Assembly: GCF_030867145.1 (NCBI RefSeq)
Contig: NC_134434.1
Coordinates: 6,200,001-6,264,000, forward strand
From: Opisthocomus hoazin
Taxonomy: Eukaryota > Chordata > Aves > Opisthocomiformes > Opisthocomidae
DNA: 64,000 nucleotides
Direction: 5' to 3'
Part shown: piece by piece, positions 36,601 through 51,600 of the stretch
Position numbering within the stretch: position 1 is the first letter of the stretch
Layout: each line of letters opens with the position of its first letter
Notes under the pieces: model-generated
What the model saw: only the letters and a program-made list of their open reading frames with translations
Told to the model about the DNA's origin: nothing
The model's database searches: none
Position numbers and translations under genes: made by a program

Positions 36601-39600
36601 AGAGCAAGAACCCAAAGCTAAAAATCATTTGGCTTTGTACCGGCTGATGGTAACAGCTGCCTCGTCTTTCCTCATGCCTCTCACGGCAGCGTACGCCTCC
36701 AGATGCTGGTGCACCGTGAGGTCTGGCCAGAGTGGGTCCCGCTGCGGGCAGCAGCCCAGGTACCCCGGGCTGCCTGGCCCTGGGGAGGACGCACCTCCAT
36801 CACGGCCCTGGAGCAGCACCTGCACAAACACAGACACCTCCGTAGCTGTAGTGTGATGTTCTGGGGTCAGTCAATGAAGCCCTTGGAAACGCGGAAATGT
36901 TTTCTCCTGTCCTGTGAGGAACCTCATTAGCACATGGTAAAGGAAGTGCAGCATCACTGGAGTCATCATCTCCGTCTACCACAACTTCTGCTCATCTGAA
37001 TCCAGGACAGTGCTTTCACAGAACCAAACAGCATTTACTACCATAAAACTTCGGGTGATAGTACCAACATGAGATCTTTTCCTAGTAACACTTTTCTATT
37101 TCAAACATTCAGTCCCAAATCTCTAACATCAATGGTATTTCCCCTCCCCAGCACATGTCATTAATCATCCTGCATATAATTAACTGACAGATTGTTACCC
37201 AACCCTCTTCACATTCGTTTTCAATTTCCTGGTTTTGCAAGGCTGTGTATGAAGAGCGTTAATTATTTTTAAGATGTCAACATATCTTACAAGGCTTGTG
37301 AAATTTCACAAGAAGTTTCAAATGCACACCAAAGACTTTGTGTAGCTCAAACCCTTCAATCTGTAACATTGATTTTGATGTAAACTAGAACGTGCTTTGA
37401 GTAAATCAACTTTCTTCTTACTTCCGTAAATATCCAGGGTTGCACGTACATAAATTCCCTGCCTTAAGGGCTGCCTGGCCAGCTTGCCTTATCACATCGT
37501 CTATAAAGGCATCAAGATCAACCCCCAGATGCTCCAAAGGAATCACCTACCTCCCCGGCAGTCACTGTTATGTCTCCAGAAATCATGTTTATAGTTGTGC
37601 TTTTTCCAGCTCCGTTGGGTCCTATCAGACCTAGTACTTCTCCTGGAACAAATACACAAGGACTGTTAATAATAATTACTATTAATAAGACCTTCTTCTC
37701 TGTGTGCTAGGCAATATCTAGAAGTGCAGTAGGAGAAAGGGCTGTTCATTAACTTCTCCCAGTAAATTAAAATTATGAATGCAGGAGTGCAGGTGCATTG
37801 GGTCTGGATGCACACAAGAATGTTGTAACAAAAATATGATCTCCAAATGTGACCTTCACTTTTGATTTTAGTCATTTATAGGGGGTGCAGTAAAATACTT
37901 GAACCTTTTTTAACACTAAAAGAGAGGTTTTTGACAGCAACTTTCTTCTTTTTCTTAAAGATGGAACTGGCTTTCTTGTCTTTATATTCCTTGCGCAAAC
38001 TGTTGACAACGATAACCGACTCCTGTGAAGAGATGAAGCAGAAAACAAAAATTCTTCGCTTGTCCCATGAGACAGCTCATCTGTTCTTACCGCTAAGTAT
38101 GACTCTTTACAGAGCAAATTTCTAAATTAAAAATCCAGGAAACAGAGCAACACAAAAAAAAAAAAGGAAAAGAAGCAGAATTGGAATAAAATTTTAGTGC
38201 CAGCTAAACTCCCTCTGCTGCCAGAGGGACCGTGGGCTGGATGGCGAGATGTGCACTTGGACATCAGATCAGTAAAGAAGACGTGCATGAGCTGAGAAGG
38301 CAGAGACAGACCTGAAGATGGACAATGAAAAAGAAAACAAGCCGGAAGGCTGGTTTCACCTCTTCCTGCTGCACGGAGGCCATCGTGCTCCTCACCCTCT
38401 CCCTCTCCGCCTGGACTTCTGGGGACTCCTCCCCTGGGGGGTCCCTGTTCTGGTGGGCCACCAGTCTCCTCTGCTGGATCCTACGAGTGGAAGAGGAGAG
38501 ATGGTGTCACCAGGAGTTGCTTCCAAAAAGGCTTGGTTTTACAAGCTTGCTCCAAGGGCAGTGCCAATGCAGCACCTCGCAAAATTTGTTTGAATTCAGG
38601 GAGCTGTTCCACAGACAGTGTTTTCTCAAATATTTATTCATGGGGGAAAAAAAATCCCACTACGTGCATAAGAAAATAAAGGCCAGATCTGGCTTTTCTT
38701 TCATCACTGATTATTGACTGGTCCCCTGCTTTACCATGCCAATGATCTGTTCAAGGAGAATTAAAATACACGGGACAGGTCTTCAAAGGTATTTGGGCAT
38801 CTAACTCCTGGCTGAGTCACATTTGTTCATGTTTGACAATTTAATACTTTTCACAAGTCTTCTCCCACATGACTTAGGTAGGCAGTCACATGCTGCTGGG
38901 AACAGATAAGCAGAGAGCAAGCAGCAGATGACGCCAGCCTGACGATGCTTTAGGGAAAGTCTCTGTCCTGCAGAGAGCAATACTGACCCATTTGAAAAGG
39001 AGATAAAATGCTGGATTTCAGTTTGTAGCTATTAATTTAGCCAGCTGTAGTGAAATGTCCTGAAACCTCAGCTATGAATCTTAATAAGAAAAAGTTTAAA
39101 TCACATTTACTGTTCTCTCTAGGACACTGTAGTTCAACTGACCTTCTATTGCAACACGCTGGGTGGGAATTTGCCACATTCAGGGAAACTCCAGTAAGTA
39201 AAGTCGGAAACTGTAACGACCCAAAGGAATAAAAAAACCCCCTCCCTTTGTCCTCAATTTCCTCCTCTCCAGGTAAACTGGTTAAAACTACAAATATGGG
39301 CTTTATCCACACTTAGCAAAATGTTTTTAAGTTCATTCCTGCCGTCAGGGGTGAGCCAGGAGGGTCCTGCCTGGCTGTCCAGCACCAAGCCCACCCTGCA
39401 GACCGGGATAACCGTGGTTCACAAGGCACCCTGGCACCCGGCTGCCCGGGACACACCTGAAGACGGGATCAAGTCTTGTAACTGCTTCTCCATATTTCAT
39501 CTCCAAACAGCGCAGGAGAAAAGCAAGAATCACACAATGGATGTAAGGCTAAAAAACAACAATGAATTAGGTTTGTATGAAGACAAGATAACACACTCAA

Positions 39601-42600
39601 TTAATTTTAATTATAAGGGGATGCAGGGACCTAGCTCATTTATTTCAGCAATTGAAAAGGTCCAAAAGGGGAAGAAGTTGAACTGATGTTTTGCATAATT
39701 TTCTATCTCATATGCAGATTATTTGCAAGAGCCTTGACTTCATACTGCAGTTATAGCTAGATAATCTGCACCCCAACAGACATCCTCCAGGATCAGAGAC
39801 CACATCTCTCTTTTGTAGAAGTAGCCTTAGACTGATTAGTTGATTAATAGTATCTCTGCCTTATATGCGAGTTCCACTTCATCCACCCCACCATTTTCCC
39901 CATCTGGTACAGTATTCAGGGGTCACAGGAGACACAAACCTGTGATTACCTGGATGTACCTCCCTTGCCAACATTTAATGTGAAACTTTGACCACATAAC
40001 CCATGCTTTATTTATGGGGAGAGTTACACAAGCCCAGTGCAAGTCCATCGCGCTAGAACAGTCATCCTTTCCAAAGCAACCACCATCAAATTGCTCCTTA
40101 CTGCAAAGGCAGCTACGAAGATGTCATTCCATGACTCAAGAGGACCAATACTGTTAACCAATGGGAAATGCTACAAGAAAAAAATAACGATTAGAAAAAA
40201 TTCCTTAGACGGTGTGCTCGGTGCAGGGTGTGGGATGTAGGGATGCTTAGCTTTTCTGCAGGATGGAAAGGAGCTTTGATCTATACTGATTTTCTGGGCT
40301 CATACTGCCTCAAAATGCTGAGGCTTCCTTGGTTGCAGCTAATACAGCTGTGCCTCAAATCATCCAGGTTTGATCAACCTTTTCCATCATTGCGCCTCTC
40401 TTCCCAGTCCTGTCACATCTTTCTGTCAACTCACTTCATCCCTCCAGGTCTTCCCACTCCATCACCTTCTCCTCCCATGCTACCCTGGCTGCCAAAATAC
40501 AGTCATTGTAACAGCTTTTTGCAACTAAACAAACCAAAAATATCCCAATCAAACAAGGGATTAACAAGACAAATCTTAGAATCGTAGGATCATTCAGGTT
40601 GGAAAAGACCTTTAAGATTATGGAGTCCAACTGTAAACCTAACACTGCCAAGTCCACCACTAAACCATGTCCCTAAGCACCATGCCTTTTAAATACCTTC
40701 AGGGATGGTGACTCAACCACTTTGCTGGACAGCTTGTTCCAACGCTTGATAACTCTTTCAGTGAAGAAATTTTTCCTAATTGCCAGTCTAAACCTCCCCT
40801 GGTGCAACTTCAGGCCATTTCCTCTCACGCTATCGCTAAGTACTTGAGAGAAGAGACCAACATCCCCCTCACTACAGCCTCCTTTCAGGCAGTTGCAGAG
40901 TGCAATAAGGTCTCCTCTCAGTCTCCTTCTCTCCAGACTGACCAGCCCTGGTTCCCTCAGCCACTCCTCATAAGATTTGCTCTCCATACCCTTCACCAGC
41001 TTCATTGTTGTTCTTTGGATATGCTCCAGCATCTCGGCCCCTTGTCTCACTCCCCAGTCTAGACCTTTTCTTATTCTGTTGTCTTTTCTCCTTCTTTGCC
41101 TTTTTGACTGTTGGCACTTTGAGACAGGGAATTTGGAAAGTGCCGCTTGCTTTTCCAGTTTGCACCATTAGGACCATTATTGAGTTTAGTAGGACATGTT
41201 TACTTACTGATGTAGAGAAGCTCAACCAGCCCAGCAGTGGAAACACAGGAATCAAAGTAGAGAAGGTGAAGTAAAGTGCTTCATGTATCTCACTGAACAT
41301 ATAGAGAGTGAAACTCACCTGGAATAAAGCAGAAAAAGTATTTCCAATATTAATGCATTGTTGCCAAAAAATAGGCTGTTTCTCACTGTTTTGGGTTATT
41401 CCACTATCAGTATATTTCAAGTGAAACCTCAAGTGGCAAGATGTGCAAATCAAACACTTCAGAGTGAAGATTCACTTCACTTACCAGAATGAAGATAAAA
41501 GACCAAATATAACGATTGCTTCGTCCCGTGCGAAATGTAAAGGCAATTAAATAGACGAGGAGGACAAGAGATACTCCATAACCAATGGCACAAATGATCT
41601 AGAGAGAGAGACTGATATCAGTGACTAGGAGATGGATGTGGGTGTATGAAAACCTGCCTACTTCAGCCCGTTTTGATTAAAATATTTAATGCAAAAATTC
41701 ACTGTGAAATGAGGGAGAGGTATTTGTGTCTGCCCATGTTCCCTGCATGCAAAGAGCTCACCAGGGGCAACACAGTGTTGGTGTGCAAGGGGCAGATGCG
41801 GTTGAAGAGTAGCAGGACCCCAAACATGAGACACATCAGGGCCCAGAAAAGCGGGACGTCCACCAGAGCCTGCCCGCACCAGTATGCCGAGGGGAAGAGC
41901 CCTGCGAGCCGCAGCTGGGAACGAGCCTGGAGCTGTGAAAGCAAATGGGAAGAGGGAGGTGATTCAGCAGAGCCCAAAACATCATTCCTGATCCTCCTCC
42001 GTCTCCATTACCCTCGCTCTTCCCTTCCCTGGCTGAGCCCTCCTCTCCCTTCCAAGCACTTTCAATTCTGTCTTAGTTCTACTGTTGTTTAAAAACACAT
42101 CGTTCTTAAAAAGTAAAAAAAAAAAAATCCTCCTGACCCCAAACTCTTTATTAACACCCAAACTGATCCGAGCCCAAGCTGATTCCCTGAGATGCAGGGT
42201 AATGGGCTTTGGTACAATGTTGTACTCGTGTGGCTGTATTTTTTCTAGCATCCTACCTAGAAATGCTGGCCAGCCCACCAGCACACGAACTGCTCTCCGG
42301 AGACATCGTGTTTGCATTCACTTCTTGTGTAAGACCACTTTCAGTGCATGCTTTTTACCTTGTAATCCTCCATGCTGCTCACTGCAAAGTGAGGTGGCAA
42401 ACCTGCAGCTAAACTCAGCATATAGCCAAGGCAGATGAAGAAAACATTACTCTTTACTTCTGGGTTTTGTGTCTGCGGAAAGGAAATTCAGAAGTCATTG
42501 ATAATCACCAGCTGCCCAGAGAAAATCTGGCTAGCTCGATACTCATAGGACGGTTTAATGAGCAAGTAAGCAATAACACTAATGGCAAGTCATTTGTGTT

Positions 42601-45600
42601 TAAGAATGCAAAACCAGGCAATTAAAAAAAAAAAAAGGCATTTAGCATCTTAAAATTCGCAAAAAGTATTGGAATTACTGAAAATTGTTGAGGATAGAGA
42701 TCAATGCTGATTCTTGCCAAATGGATGCTGAAGAAAGGTGGGGTTTGCAAGCATTGCTGTTGTATTCCTATCATATTGCCACATAGCATAAGCTTAAATG
42801 TCTAATGGCACTGAAACCCTACAGAGCTCTTAAACACTGCAGAGAAAATTCTCATTAAATAGCCCCAGAACCAACTGCTGAGCAATGCCTCCCAGGAACT
42901 GGCCAGCAGTGGGACCACTGACCCCAGCCCTCGGAGGTTCCTCATCCAACCAGGTTTCCAACCCGTCCAGTCCTTACCAATTCAGCATGGCTATTTCAAG
43001 TAATTATCACCAAGAAAGGCAGGACACTCACATTGTAAAAGGGCTCACTCCAGACGCGGATGCGCGCAGTGGAATTGAAGAGCCGTAGGAAGGTGTTGCT
43101 GAGGATATTCATGAGCATGGGGAAACAGTTGATGGGTTCTGCACTGCACATGACCGTGAACCGGTAGCTCTGAAGATGTAAGAGCAAAAGATGTTACCTT
43201 CATACCCATGAGAGGTGTGAGGAAGAGCTGGCTGCAGTGAGGGGATGAGAGAAAAGCAATGACAAACGCAAGCAGACAGTTCTATTGGCGGGAACGCGGA
43301 GACCTGGAAGTGTGCTAACCGGTACCACGAGTAAAGTTATTAACAGAGACAATAATTTATGAGAAAAGCATAGAAGATTGCACTAATGCTTTTCTGTAAA
43401 GATCACTCTAGAAAAGCATACAGTGGAAAGAACCAAATACAATCCTGGTTTCCCACAAATGGGGTGACTGATAGTATTTAATATGTCAAATAAATTTTCT
43501 CCCTTTTGCTGGTGTGTGTATTGTGCTGTGCATCTTTTAAACCCACTTCAGAAAATCCTGTTGATATACAGGAATAAAAAAGAAAATAATATCACTCACC
43601 TTGCCTTTCAGGGATACTTTTATAGCTCCATTGTGTAGTGGAATGCTTGTGATGTTTTTCTTGAGAGTTATTTCTGGTATTATGTTTTGAGTCTTCAAAG
43701 CAGCAATGAAATCCTCAATTTCTGATCCTGAAGTCAAGTCAAGAACAGAAATTAGAATAATTACATTTTTTTCTTTAAGTATAAACAGCTTCTTATAGAT
43801 AACTTTCCATTTGCAAAGCAGAGGTATGTTAAAAAGGTCATTTAGAAACTAAGCAAATTTATATTGTCTTTTTTTATTTCCTAACAAAACCAGTTAAATA
43901 CAACGCATGTTTCCATAGTGTCTTTACCACTTTTTATTTTTTTTTTTTTAGTTTGCCTGGTTCATTACTCTGAAATATCAGCTCCTCAGTTATCACTAAA
44001 ACTGGATTTGCTTTTGCTCAAAAAAAAAAAACCACTTCCCAAAGCCACAAATATATAAAGGAACATACAGGAAGAACAAGGCAAGTTGGTCTATCAACTC
44101 TAAGAGGACTCAGAGTGGTACAGAAAGCGAATCAACATCACATGTTCTTCTTCACCTGTATCATTGAAGATGAGAAGATTTGATGACTTATTTTGAATTT
44201 TTTCTCCAGTGGGAAGAAAGTACGAGCTAGCTGTGATCTCCCAGTTGCTGAGGCTCTCCCACAGTTGAAATCCAACAAAAATCATAAGTATTGGAAGGAT
44301 AAACATTCCAAAGAACAGCAATCTAAATGGAAAAAGAGACCACAAGTGGGTCCATGGGAGCTCCACCTTTAATTAATTGTGAGAGTTGTGTTGAGAAAGA
44401 CAAAGGGAAATTTAAAACTTAAGCAATTCAGAGCTCTACCAGTCAATTCTAACTGTCTTTATCACTGCAGCTGTTAAACTTTTCCCACCTACTTAGCTTC
44501 CGAACATCTCCATCAGTATTTAAGCCTTCCCTCCGTCACTCAAGGGAACGATGAAACCCTTTGGAAAGCACCAAGCCAGCACAAGGGCTGCAGACTAGGC
44601 GAGCTCCCATACTTACATGGACCTGAGAAACTTTCCTTCATGCTTTAGTTTTAAGAAGCGAACTCTCATCACGGCACAGACTTGCTGCCTCCAGAGCGCC
44701 ATCCCACTCAATGCCGCACTCCCCTGTTCGGAAAACATCGGGAGGCTTTGGTCCCTTTCCTCGAGGTCTCTGTCTTCTGCGTGTTCACCACAAGAAACAT
44801 CATTATCCACAAAGAGCATTCAAAGGACACGTTTAAGTACAAACAATCAACAAGGATCTTCTGTTCCAAATAGAGGAATGCTCTCATTTTTAGCCAGAAA
44901 AGAAATAAGGGCAGAGAAAAGTGGCCATAATTTACCAAGAACATAATTTACATTGGTGAATTCAGACTGGCTGAACCTGGGCTCATATGACAATGCATGC
45001 AACATTTTCACTGGCCTTGTGAAATGCCTTCTGGCTAGTTTATCTCTTCCCATACCTGGTCTGGGCAGTATACCCTTCAAAAGCAAATACCCTTCCAACA
45101 TCAGGCTTAATTCATGTGCTTAAAAGCCTGTGGGAAGTAGAGGCTGGATCATCTAGACTTCTTCAAGAAGCTGTCCTTCACTAAAGGAAAGCTGAATGCA
45201 ACTGCAATCCTTGTCCTACCAAAACCTACCAAAATTCACATTTAACAGAAACACATTACATATTCAGTTAAAACATATGTATATATGGAACCTTAATTGT
45301 GCCACACGTCAAAGGGGAGTCAATGTTCTACCTTCGTGACCAACGGCTTCCTCACCCTCCAGCTTCAGGAACACATCTTCCAGGGTTGTCCTGCTAACCT
45401 CATAATTAACAACCCCCTGCAGAAGGTGGCTTTCGAGATGGCTGAACAGATCTGCACAACAGAAAAAGCCAGATTCAGCCCAGCGACCAAGGCTAGTGCC
45501 GAGCAGAAACTCAGACTGGCACAATTAACGTTGTACTTTCTAGCATTCACATAATTAATTTCCATAACTTAAAAGCCATGGCAAAATTATTGTGCTCTTT

Positions 45601-48600
45601 AGAGGTAAGTAGAAAATTCAGATTTCTTGATTACCATGGGCCTTCCTGGTGGGAGAAATCTCATCAGAGGAGACTCAGTGGATTTTAGTTTGTAGATTAG
45701 TTGGTGGATTTTCTTTTGTTCATCTGCAGTATTGATATTGGCGTCTCCATCAGAGGCTTCCTTTAAGGCCAATGTTTATGCAGCTCTGGACTTCCTCATC
45801 CCATGCAGTATGGACAAGGGAATAAACGTATTCCCTTCACAGCAACTTTGCTTTCTGCTTTTCCCACCGCTTGGCTTCCCTGTACAACCCTGACACAACG
45901 ACAGGCTTTTCTTACCCGGGAAGCTGTCCGTGTTTTCCAGAGGTAGGCTGTAACACAGCTCGCCTGCCTTCTGTCCTTTGAGTGTAGCATTGGGGACGTA
46001 CTGTCTGACCAGGGATGATGTAAGCTCTGGGTCACACAGGTCATTTATGCGCACCCTGTTTGTATGAAAAAAGCAACAGCTATAATACTAAATGAGAAAA
46101 AAACCCATGTGCATCATCCATTTAAAATACAAAGCCAGTGGTTGTTCTTCAAGCTATAGGGAAACCTCTAAAACTGGGCGGCATTTCGGTGTGAGTTTTT
46201 GTAGACATCTGCAGTGCCCCTTGTTTTGCCACGCATGCAAGAAATAGCTGAGGTGAAGAATGATGAGCCTGGCTAGTACTGCTACACCAAGCACACAGAA
46301 ATTAAAATCCAAACTAAAAAGGGCTTTACGTCAAAGCCGTTGTACGTCACTCTGGCACCACAGAGTATGTGGAAATTGCAGCTCATCTTATTCTGGTCCC
46401 CTTTTGGCTGCGAAGGAGGTTGCAAAGTCATTTTAGCTACATGCTCCGAGCTTTCAAGATTGGGTTCCAAAGAAAAGCAGCTTGCTATCCAAAGCAAGAT
46501 ATTTTTGGCAGCCTCAAAAGTCTTCTAAAATGAATTGTCAAGTTTTCTAGTACTCTGTATAGAAAATCTACAGAGACACAGAGTCTAGAAGAAAATATTC
46601 ACATCAACTAGAAGCTTTTTATGAAATGAGTGATGACCAAAAATAAAATTATTTACCTTAAGTGATAGCCAATTCCCCATTTTCTCTTCAAGTACAGAGA
46701 TGACCCAACACACTGTAATCTCCCATTTGAGAGAAAAGCTTTCCGATCTAAGGAGGTAGGAATACAAAGGATTTAGGAAGGATTTACAACAGTGCAGTAG
46801 GCTGACCTCACTCTGCTCCTTCTGAACTCAACAGGCATTTTTATAATGAAGTCAAGAGAAGTAAAACCAAGCCAGTGCTGAAGGTTTTTTTCTTCTTTTT
46901 GAACTGCTGTCTTTCTCCTAAGCACGAAGGTTAATCTTTTAATTATGTATTCTTATAGGCTTATGGAAAATTTCCCAGGCAGCCTGGGAGCAATAAGAAA
47001 ACAGGAAAGATATTAATTCAAACAATATCACTAATTTGTGTGGGTACTGCTAGCGGTACATCCAGATAATATGCAGTTGCTTCATCCTGGAGCAGAGCAT
47101 GAGCAAGCTTTTGGAAGGGCACATCAGTCCAGTTTTAGCCTTTGCTCAGCCTGGGTTGGGTGGTGGTGGTCGCTCTCAGACCAAATGTGTCCAGCAAGCA
47201 CAGACGGCATTGTGGCAGGACCCATACTTGGGCTTTGCAACAGGAAACCCGCATTTTCAAACTGTAGTCAACCATGGTGTGCAAATCTGGGCTCACCAGC
47301 ATGAGCATCGGCCTCCTCCATGGACTGGGTCGTGAAGAGCGTCACGCGTCCGGCCTGGCGTTCCTTCAGAAGGCTCCACACACGGTGCCTGGAGCAGGGA
47401 TCCAACCCAGCCGTCGGCTCATCTAAAAGCAACACCTGCAAAGCCAAACAACATCAGAACTCCACGTGTCCAAACCCGTATTTCCATGCTTACATCATCT
47501 CATTTCATGTTTTTTATGATCTCACCCTAAGAGTAAAATGCATCCTCAAGTATCAGCCATTTTTATTGCTCTTTCTCCTATTACAATATTGTCACACTTT
47601 TCATTCAAAATACGGTTCTCATTGACCTCAATTCCTTGATCCATCCAGCAGTCAAGTGAATCATTTCATCATCAGACTTAGAGTGCCAGGGGAAAAGTAC
47701 AAATGTCTGCGTGTCAAATCAAAATGCAAAACCATGTCCTAAAGCAATACGCATTGCAAGTGTATAAATACGACTGGTCCCTACCTGGGGATTCCCTAAA
47801 ATTGCAATTCCAAGAGACAATTTTCTTTTTTGTCCCCCACTCAGAGTATCGGCGCGGACATCCTGAAGGTCAGTGAGGTCCAACATTGTGAGAACTTTCT
47901 GCACCTTGGCAACATACAAAGACAAGAGCCAGGTTTCCAAAGCACTGGTCACATTTTAATTCATACATATTTTAATTAATATATGGCTACACACAGTACA
48001 GGAGAGCAAAACTTCAGGATTTTAAAACGATCTGCTTTAAATGGCTTTACTTAGAGATAAGTACTTCAGATCTGAATTCTAACTCTTACGACATGAGGAT
48101 AAGAAAGAATTGAAAAAACACTGCTCCCCTAAATGACAGCTATTCTCATTTCCACAGAACAAAATGCTGGTGATAATCTTCTACAAAGCAAGCTCAAAGT
48201 GTCCAAGATGCTGTAAAACAGCGGTCAGACAAGCACATACCAACCTCTTGCTCTACTTCCTTCCGCTGAATTCCCTTGATGTGAGCAAAAGTTCTCAGGT
48301 TTTCCTTCACTGTTAACGCTTCAAAATGCAAATTAAATTGGGGGCAAATCCCAACCATTGCCTGAATTCCTTCCATATCCTGTACTTCAGACACTTTGTA
48401 GTTGTATATCATTGCAGAACCTGCACATAGGAATCAGAGAATGGTAAGGGTTGGAAGGGACCTTGAAAATCATCTAGTTCCAACTCCCCTGCCATCAGCA
48501 GGGACATCTTCCACCAGACCAAGTTGCTCAGAGCTCCATCTAACCTGGCCTTGAACCCTGCCAGGGAGGGGGCAGCCACAGCTTCTCTGGGCAGCCTGGG

Positions 48601-51600
48601 CCAGCGTTTCACCACCCTCACGGGGAAGAGTTTCTTCCTAATATCTAATCTAAATCTGCCCTCTTTTAGTTTAGAGCCATTCCCCCTTGTCCTATCATTA
48701 CACACCCTTGTGAAAAGTCCTTCTCCATCCTTCCTGTAAGCCCCTTCAGGCACTGACAGCTGCTAAGGTCACCCCGGAGCCTTCTCTTCTCCAGGCTGAA
48801 CAGCCCCAACTCCCTCAGCCTGTCCTCGGAGGAGAGGTGCTCCAGCCCTCGGATCATCTTCATGGCCCTCCTCTGGCCCCGCTCCAACACATCTCTGTCC
48901 TTCTGCTGGGGGCTCCAGAGCTGGACGCAGGACTCCAGGTGGGGTCTCATGAGAGTGGAGTAAAGGGGCAGAATCCCCTCCCTCGCCTTGCTGCCCACGC
49001 TGCTCTTGATGCAGCCCAGGATACGGTTGGCTCTCTGGGCTGCCAGCTCACATTGCTGGCTCACTTTGAGCTTCTCATCCACCAGTGCCCCCAAGTCCTT
49101 CTCCTCGGGGCTGCTCTCCAGCCACTCTCCGCCCAGCCTGTACTTGTGTTTGGGATTGCAATGAATTGCATTGGAATGAATGAAAAAAATTTCATACTGT
49201 ACATTACTTCCCAGTTATAAGGGAAAGCAGACTGCTGTGTGTTCATATCTTTGACATTAATCCCAGCATTGTGGGTGTTTCTCAAGTGTTTGAAAAATAA
49301 AAGCAAAATAACTTAGTGTTGTCCAAACCTTTAATACCGTTCAAAAATATTTCAGAGCACCAAATCTCTCCCTTAAGAACTAAACCATATTTCCTATAGG
49401 TATGCAGCTCATGAAAAACATCAAGTCATCCAGACGGACAAATAACCATCTATGTGTGCTTGCACACATGAGTGTATCCACAAGGGATGCGTTAGCCCTG
49501 AAGCTCGTGATGAAGCAGCAATCTGCACTGACAACAAACCAGACTGAGTAACTGAGGGAAACCTTGTTTTTTTGAGTCTTTGCCCGCTTACGCTTGAAAA
49601 AACAAACAGCTTCTCTTCAGCATTCAATTCCAACATCTTACCTGCTGAAGGCTTGGAAAATCCACTGAGCACATTTAAGAGAACAGTTTTGCCAGATCCA
49701 CTGTGACCAAGTAACGCAGTGATCTGGCCTTCATATACACTTAAGGACAAACCTAGAATAGAAATAGGGTCACATTAGGCTGGAAGTTTGTGAGAAACAG
49801 ACTTGTACCTGTAGCTTGCTGCCAAGTGTGACCGAGGAGAGACATTTCATTTGAAGCTGAGAGGCAAAGCCACAGATCCAAAAACATGGGTTGCATCTTC
49901 GGAAGTTAGGACTAAACTTCGTAAGGAACTTGCAGCCATGTCTCAATTGAATTGAGGGAACAAGTGTATTAACTTCAATATTTAAAGAATTTTGAGTTCT
50001 GTTTTCCGTAAGGTTCATAACCTTTTATTTTAGCGTGGCTCAAGAGAGAGTCCACCAAAAGAGAAGAGCCCATAGCCTTTCCAACATGAGATCTCAATAA
50101 TTATTTCAAAGCAGCCAGATTTTGCTACCTCATTTCCTTTTAAAGAAAAGATTTATTTTGTATTTTTGTGGGTTGTTGGGGTTGGGATTATCTAAACCCG
50201 TATAAATCTTTGAGACCACATTGATATTTTCACCATCACTTCTGGTTAAACAAAGGCATTTAACAAATATCCAATGACTATGCTATGGCTATGCCAACTA
50301 CTTGCACACCTGCACCTGGCAGATGTGTAAGTGCTTGGAGAACACTGCTCAGCCAGTGACAGCAGACTTGGCTATAGCCAGGGACCAAAAAACCAAGTTT
50401 TGTTTGCCCCAAATAATTTACATTTTGAAAGGGAGGTTTGCAAGAACATTTTTAGAGTGGTTCCTGGATGTAAATCTCACAGCTTTTAAGAAGACTTCAG
50501 CTGTTGCAAAAAATAATAAATAGTGATTTTTCTGGAGTGAACAGGAAGATAACAACCTGGTAGAAATTTGCCAGTAATTTCTCCCAGCAGAAATAACCAT
50601 TGCATAATGCATTTTAACAGTGCTGGAGGCAGGATAAAGTATGTCCAGTACAATTCAGAACAGTTTGGGTTCATATCCAGTGAAAAATGAAATTAGGAGT
50701 TACAAAACCTCTCTTACCACTTAAAGCTTCGGTTCTCTTGTCCTTCTTCTTGTATATTTTTTCAATATTACTTAGTCTAAAGGAAAGGTAAGCAAGCCAT
50801 TACTATTTAATCTCACAGCTTTGGCATGTTTCCTTTGCCTCAAAGTAACCTTTGAAAACTATCAGGAGAACATTTCTCAACCTCCTCCTCAGACTGGTCC
50901 TGCTCATTGCCACTGGGGGTTACAGCAATTCCATCTGAAGGAATCGTTTTATATCATTCACTTCATGTACACTTAAAAGTAGAATTAACTAATGTGCTTT
51001 TCCAAAAGATGCGTAAAAAGTTTCAAAGACGAACTCAATGAACACTTAGTGAAGAAAGCAGGAGGCTCTAGGGAATGAGGTAACTTGTGGTGATACAATT
51101 AAAAGCGATGACCTAGCTATTATTGTAGCAGATCTGTATTTGCTTTTTAGTAACAAGCAATGGGCAGCAATATCAACGGGCCAAGCTAGCCCCGTAGGGA
51201 TGTAGATAACTGTATCTTCTGCAGCACGCTCCAGCAGCAGTGTTCTTAAAGATGATGGGGAAGGGGAAAGACTCACTGCTGCTGCTCTGCAAAGAGGAGA
51301 TCGCGGGGAAGCGAGTCGGTCCCTGGTAGAGAAGATGCACCACGTCCAATAAATGTTCAAATCTAGCTCCAGAGCAGAACGAAACACTGAACAAGCCCTC
51401 CCTTTCATGTATTTGCCACTAACCTTACCTGTGTACATTCGACAGCTCAGTCTAACATTCACCAGTGCTCTCTAGAGTCAAACGTAAAGCGCAGTGTTCT
51501 ATTTTTCACGCCTGCGGGGAGTCTTTACCTGATTGCTTCCTTCCCATCAAAGCCTGGAGGCATCGGCTCGATGTTATTGCTGAGGATAGGATTGTGGCTG

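Noticed and set aside
40673-41050. A 125-codon minus frame inside a gene A intron
   Set aside because: It has the CR1 ORF2 C-terminal sequence pattern and lies in a CR1 insertion.
48666-49094. A 142-codon minus frame that could be called a gene
   Set aside because: It is the C-terminal part of the CR1 reverse-transcriptase ORF inside an intronic CR1 fragment, truncated and not a host gene.
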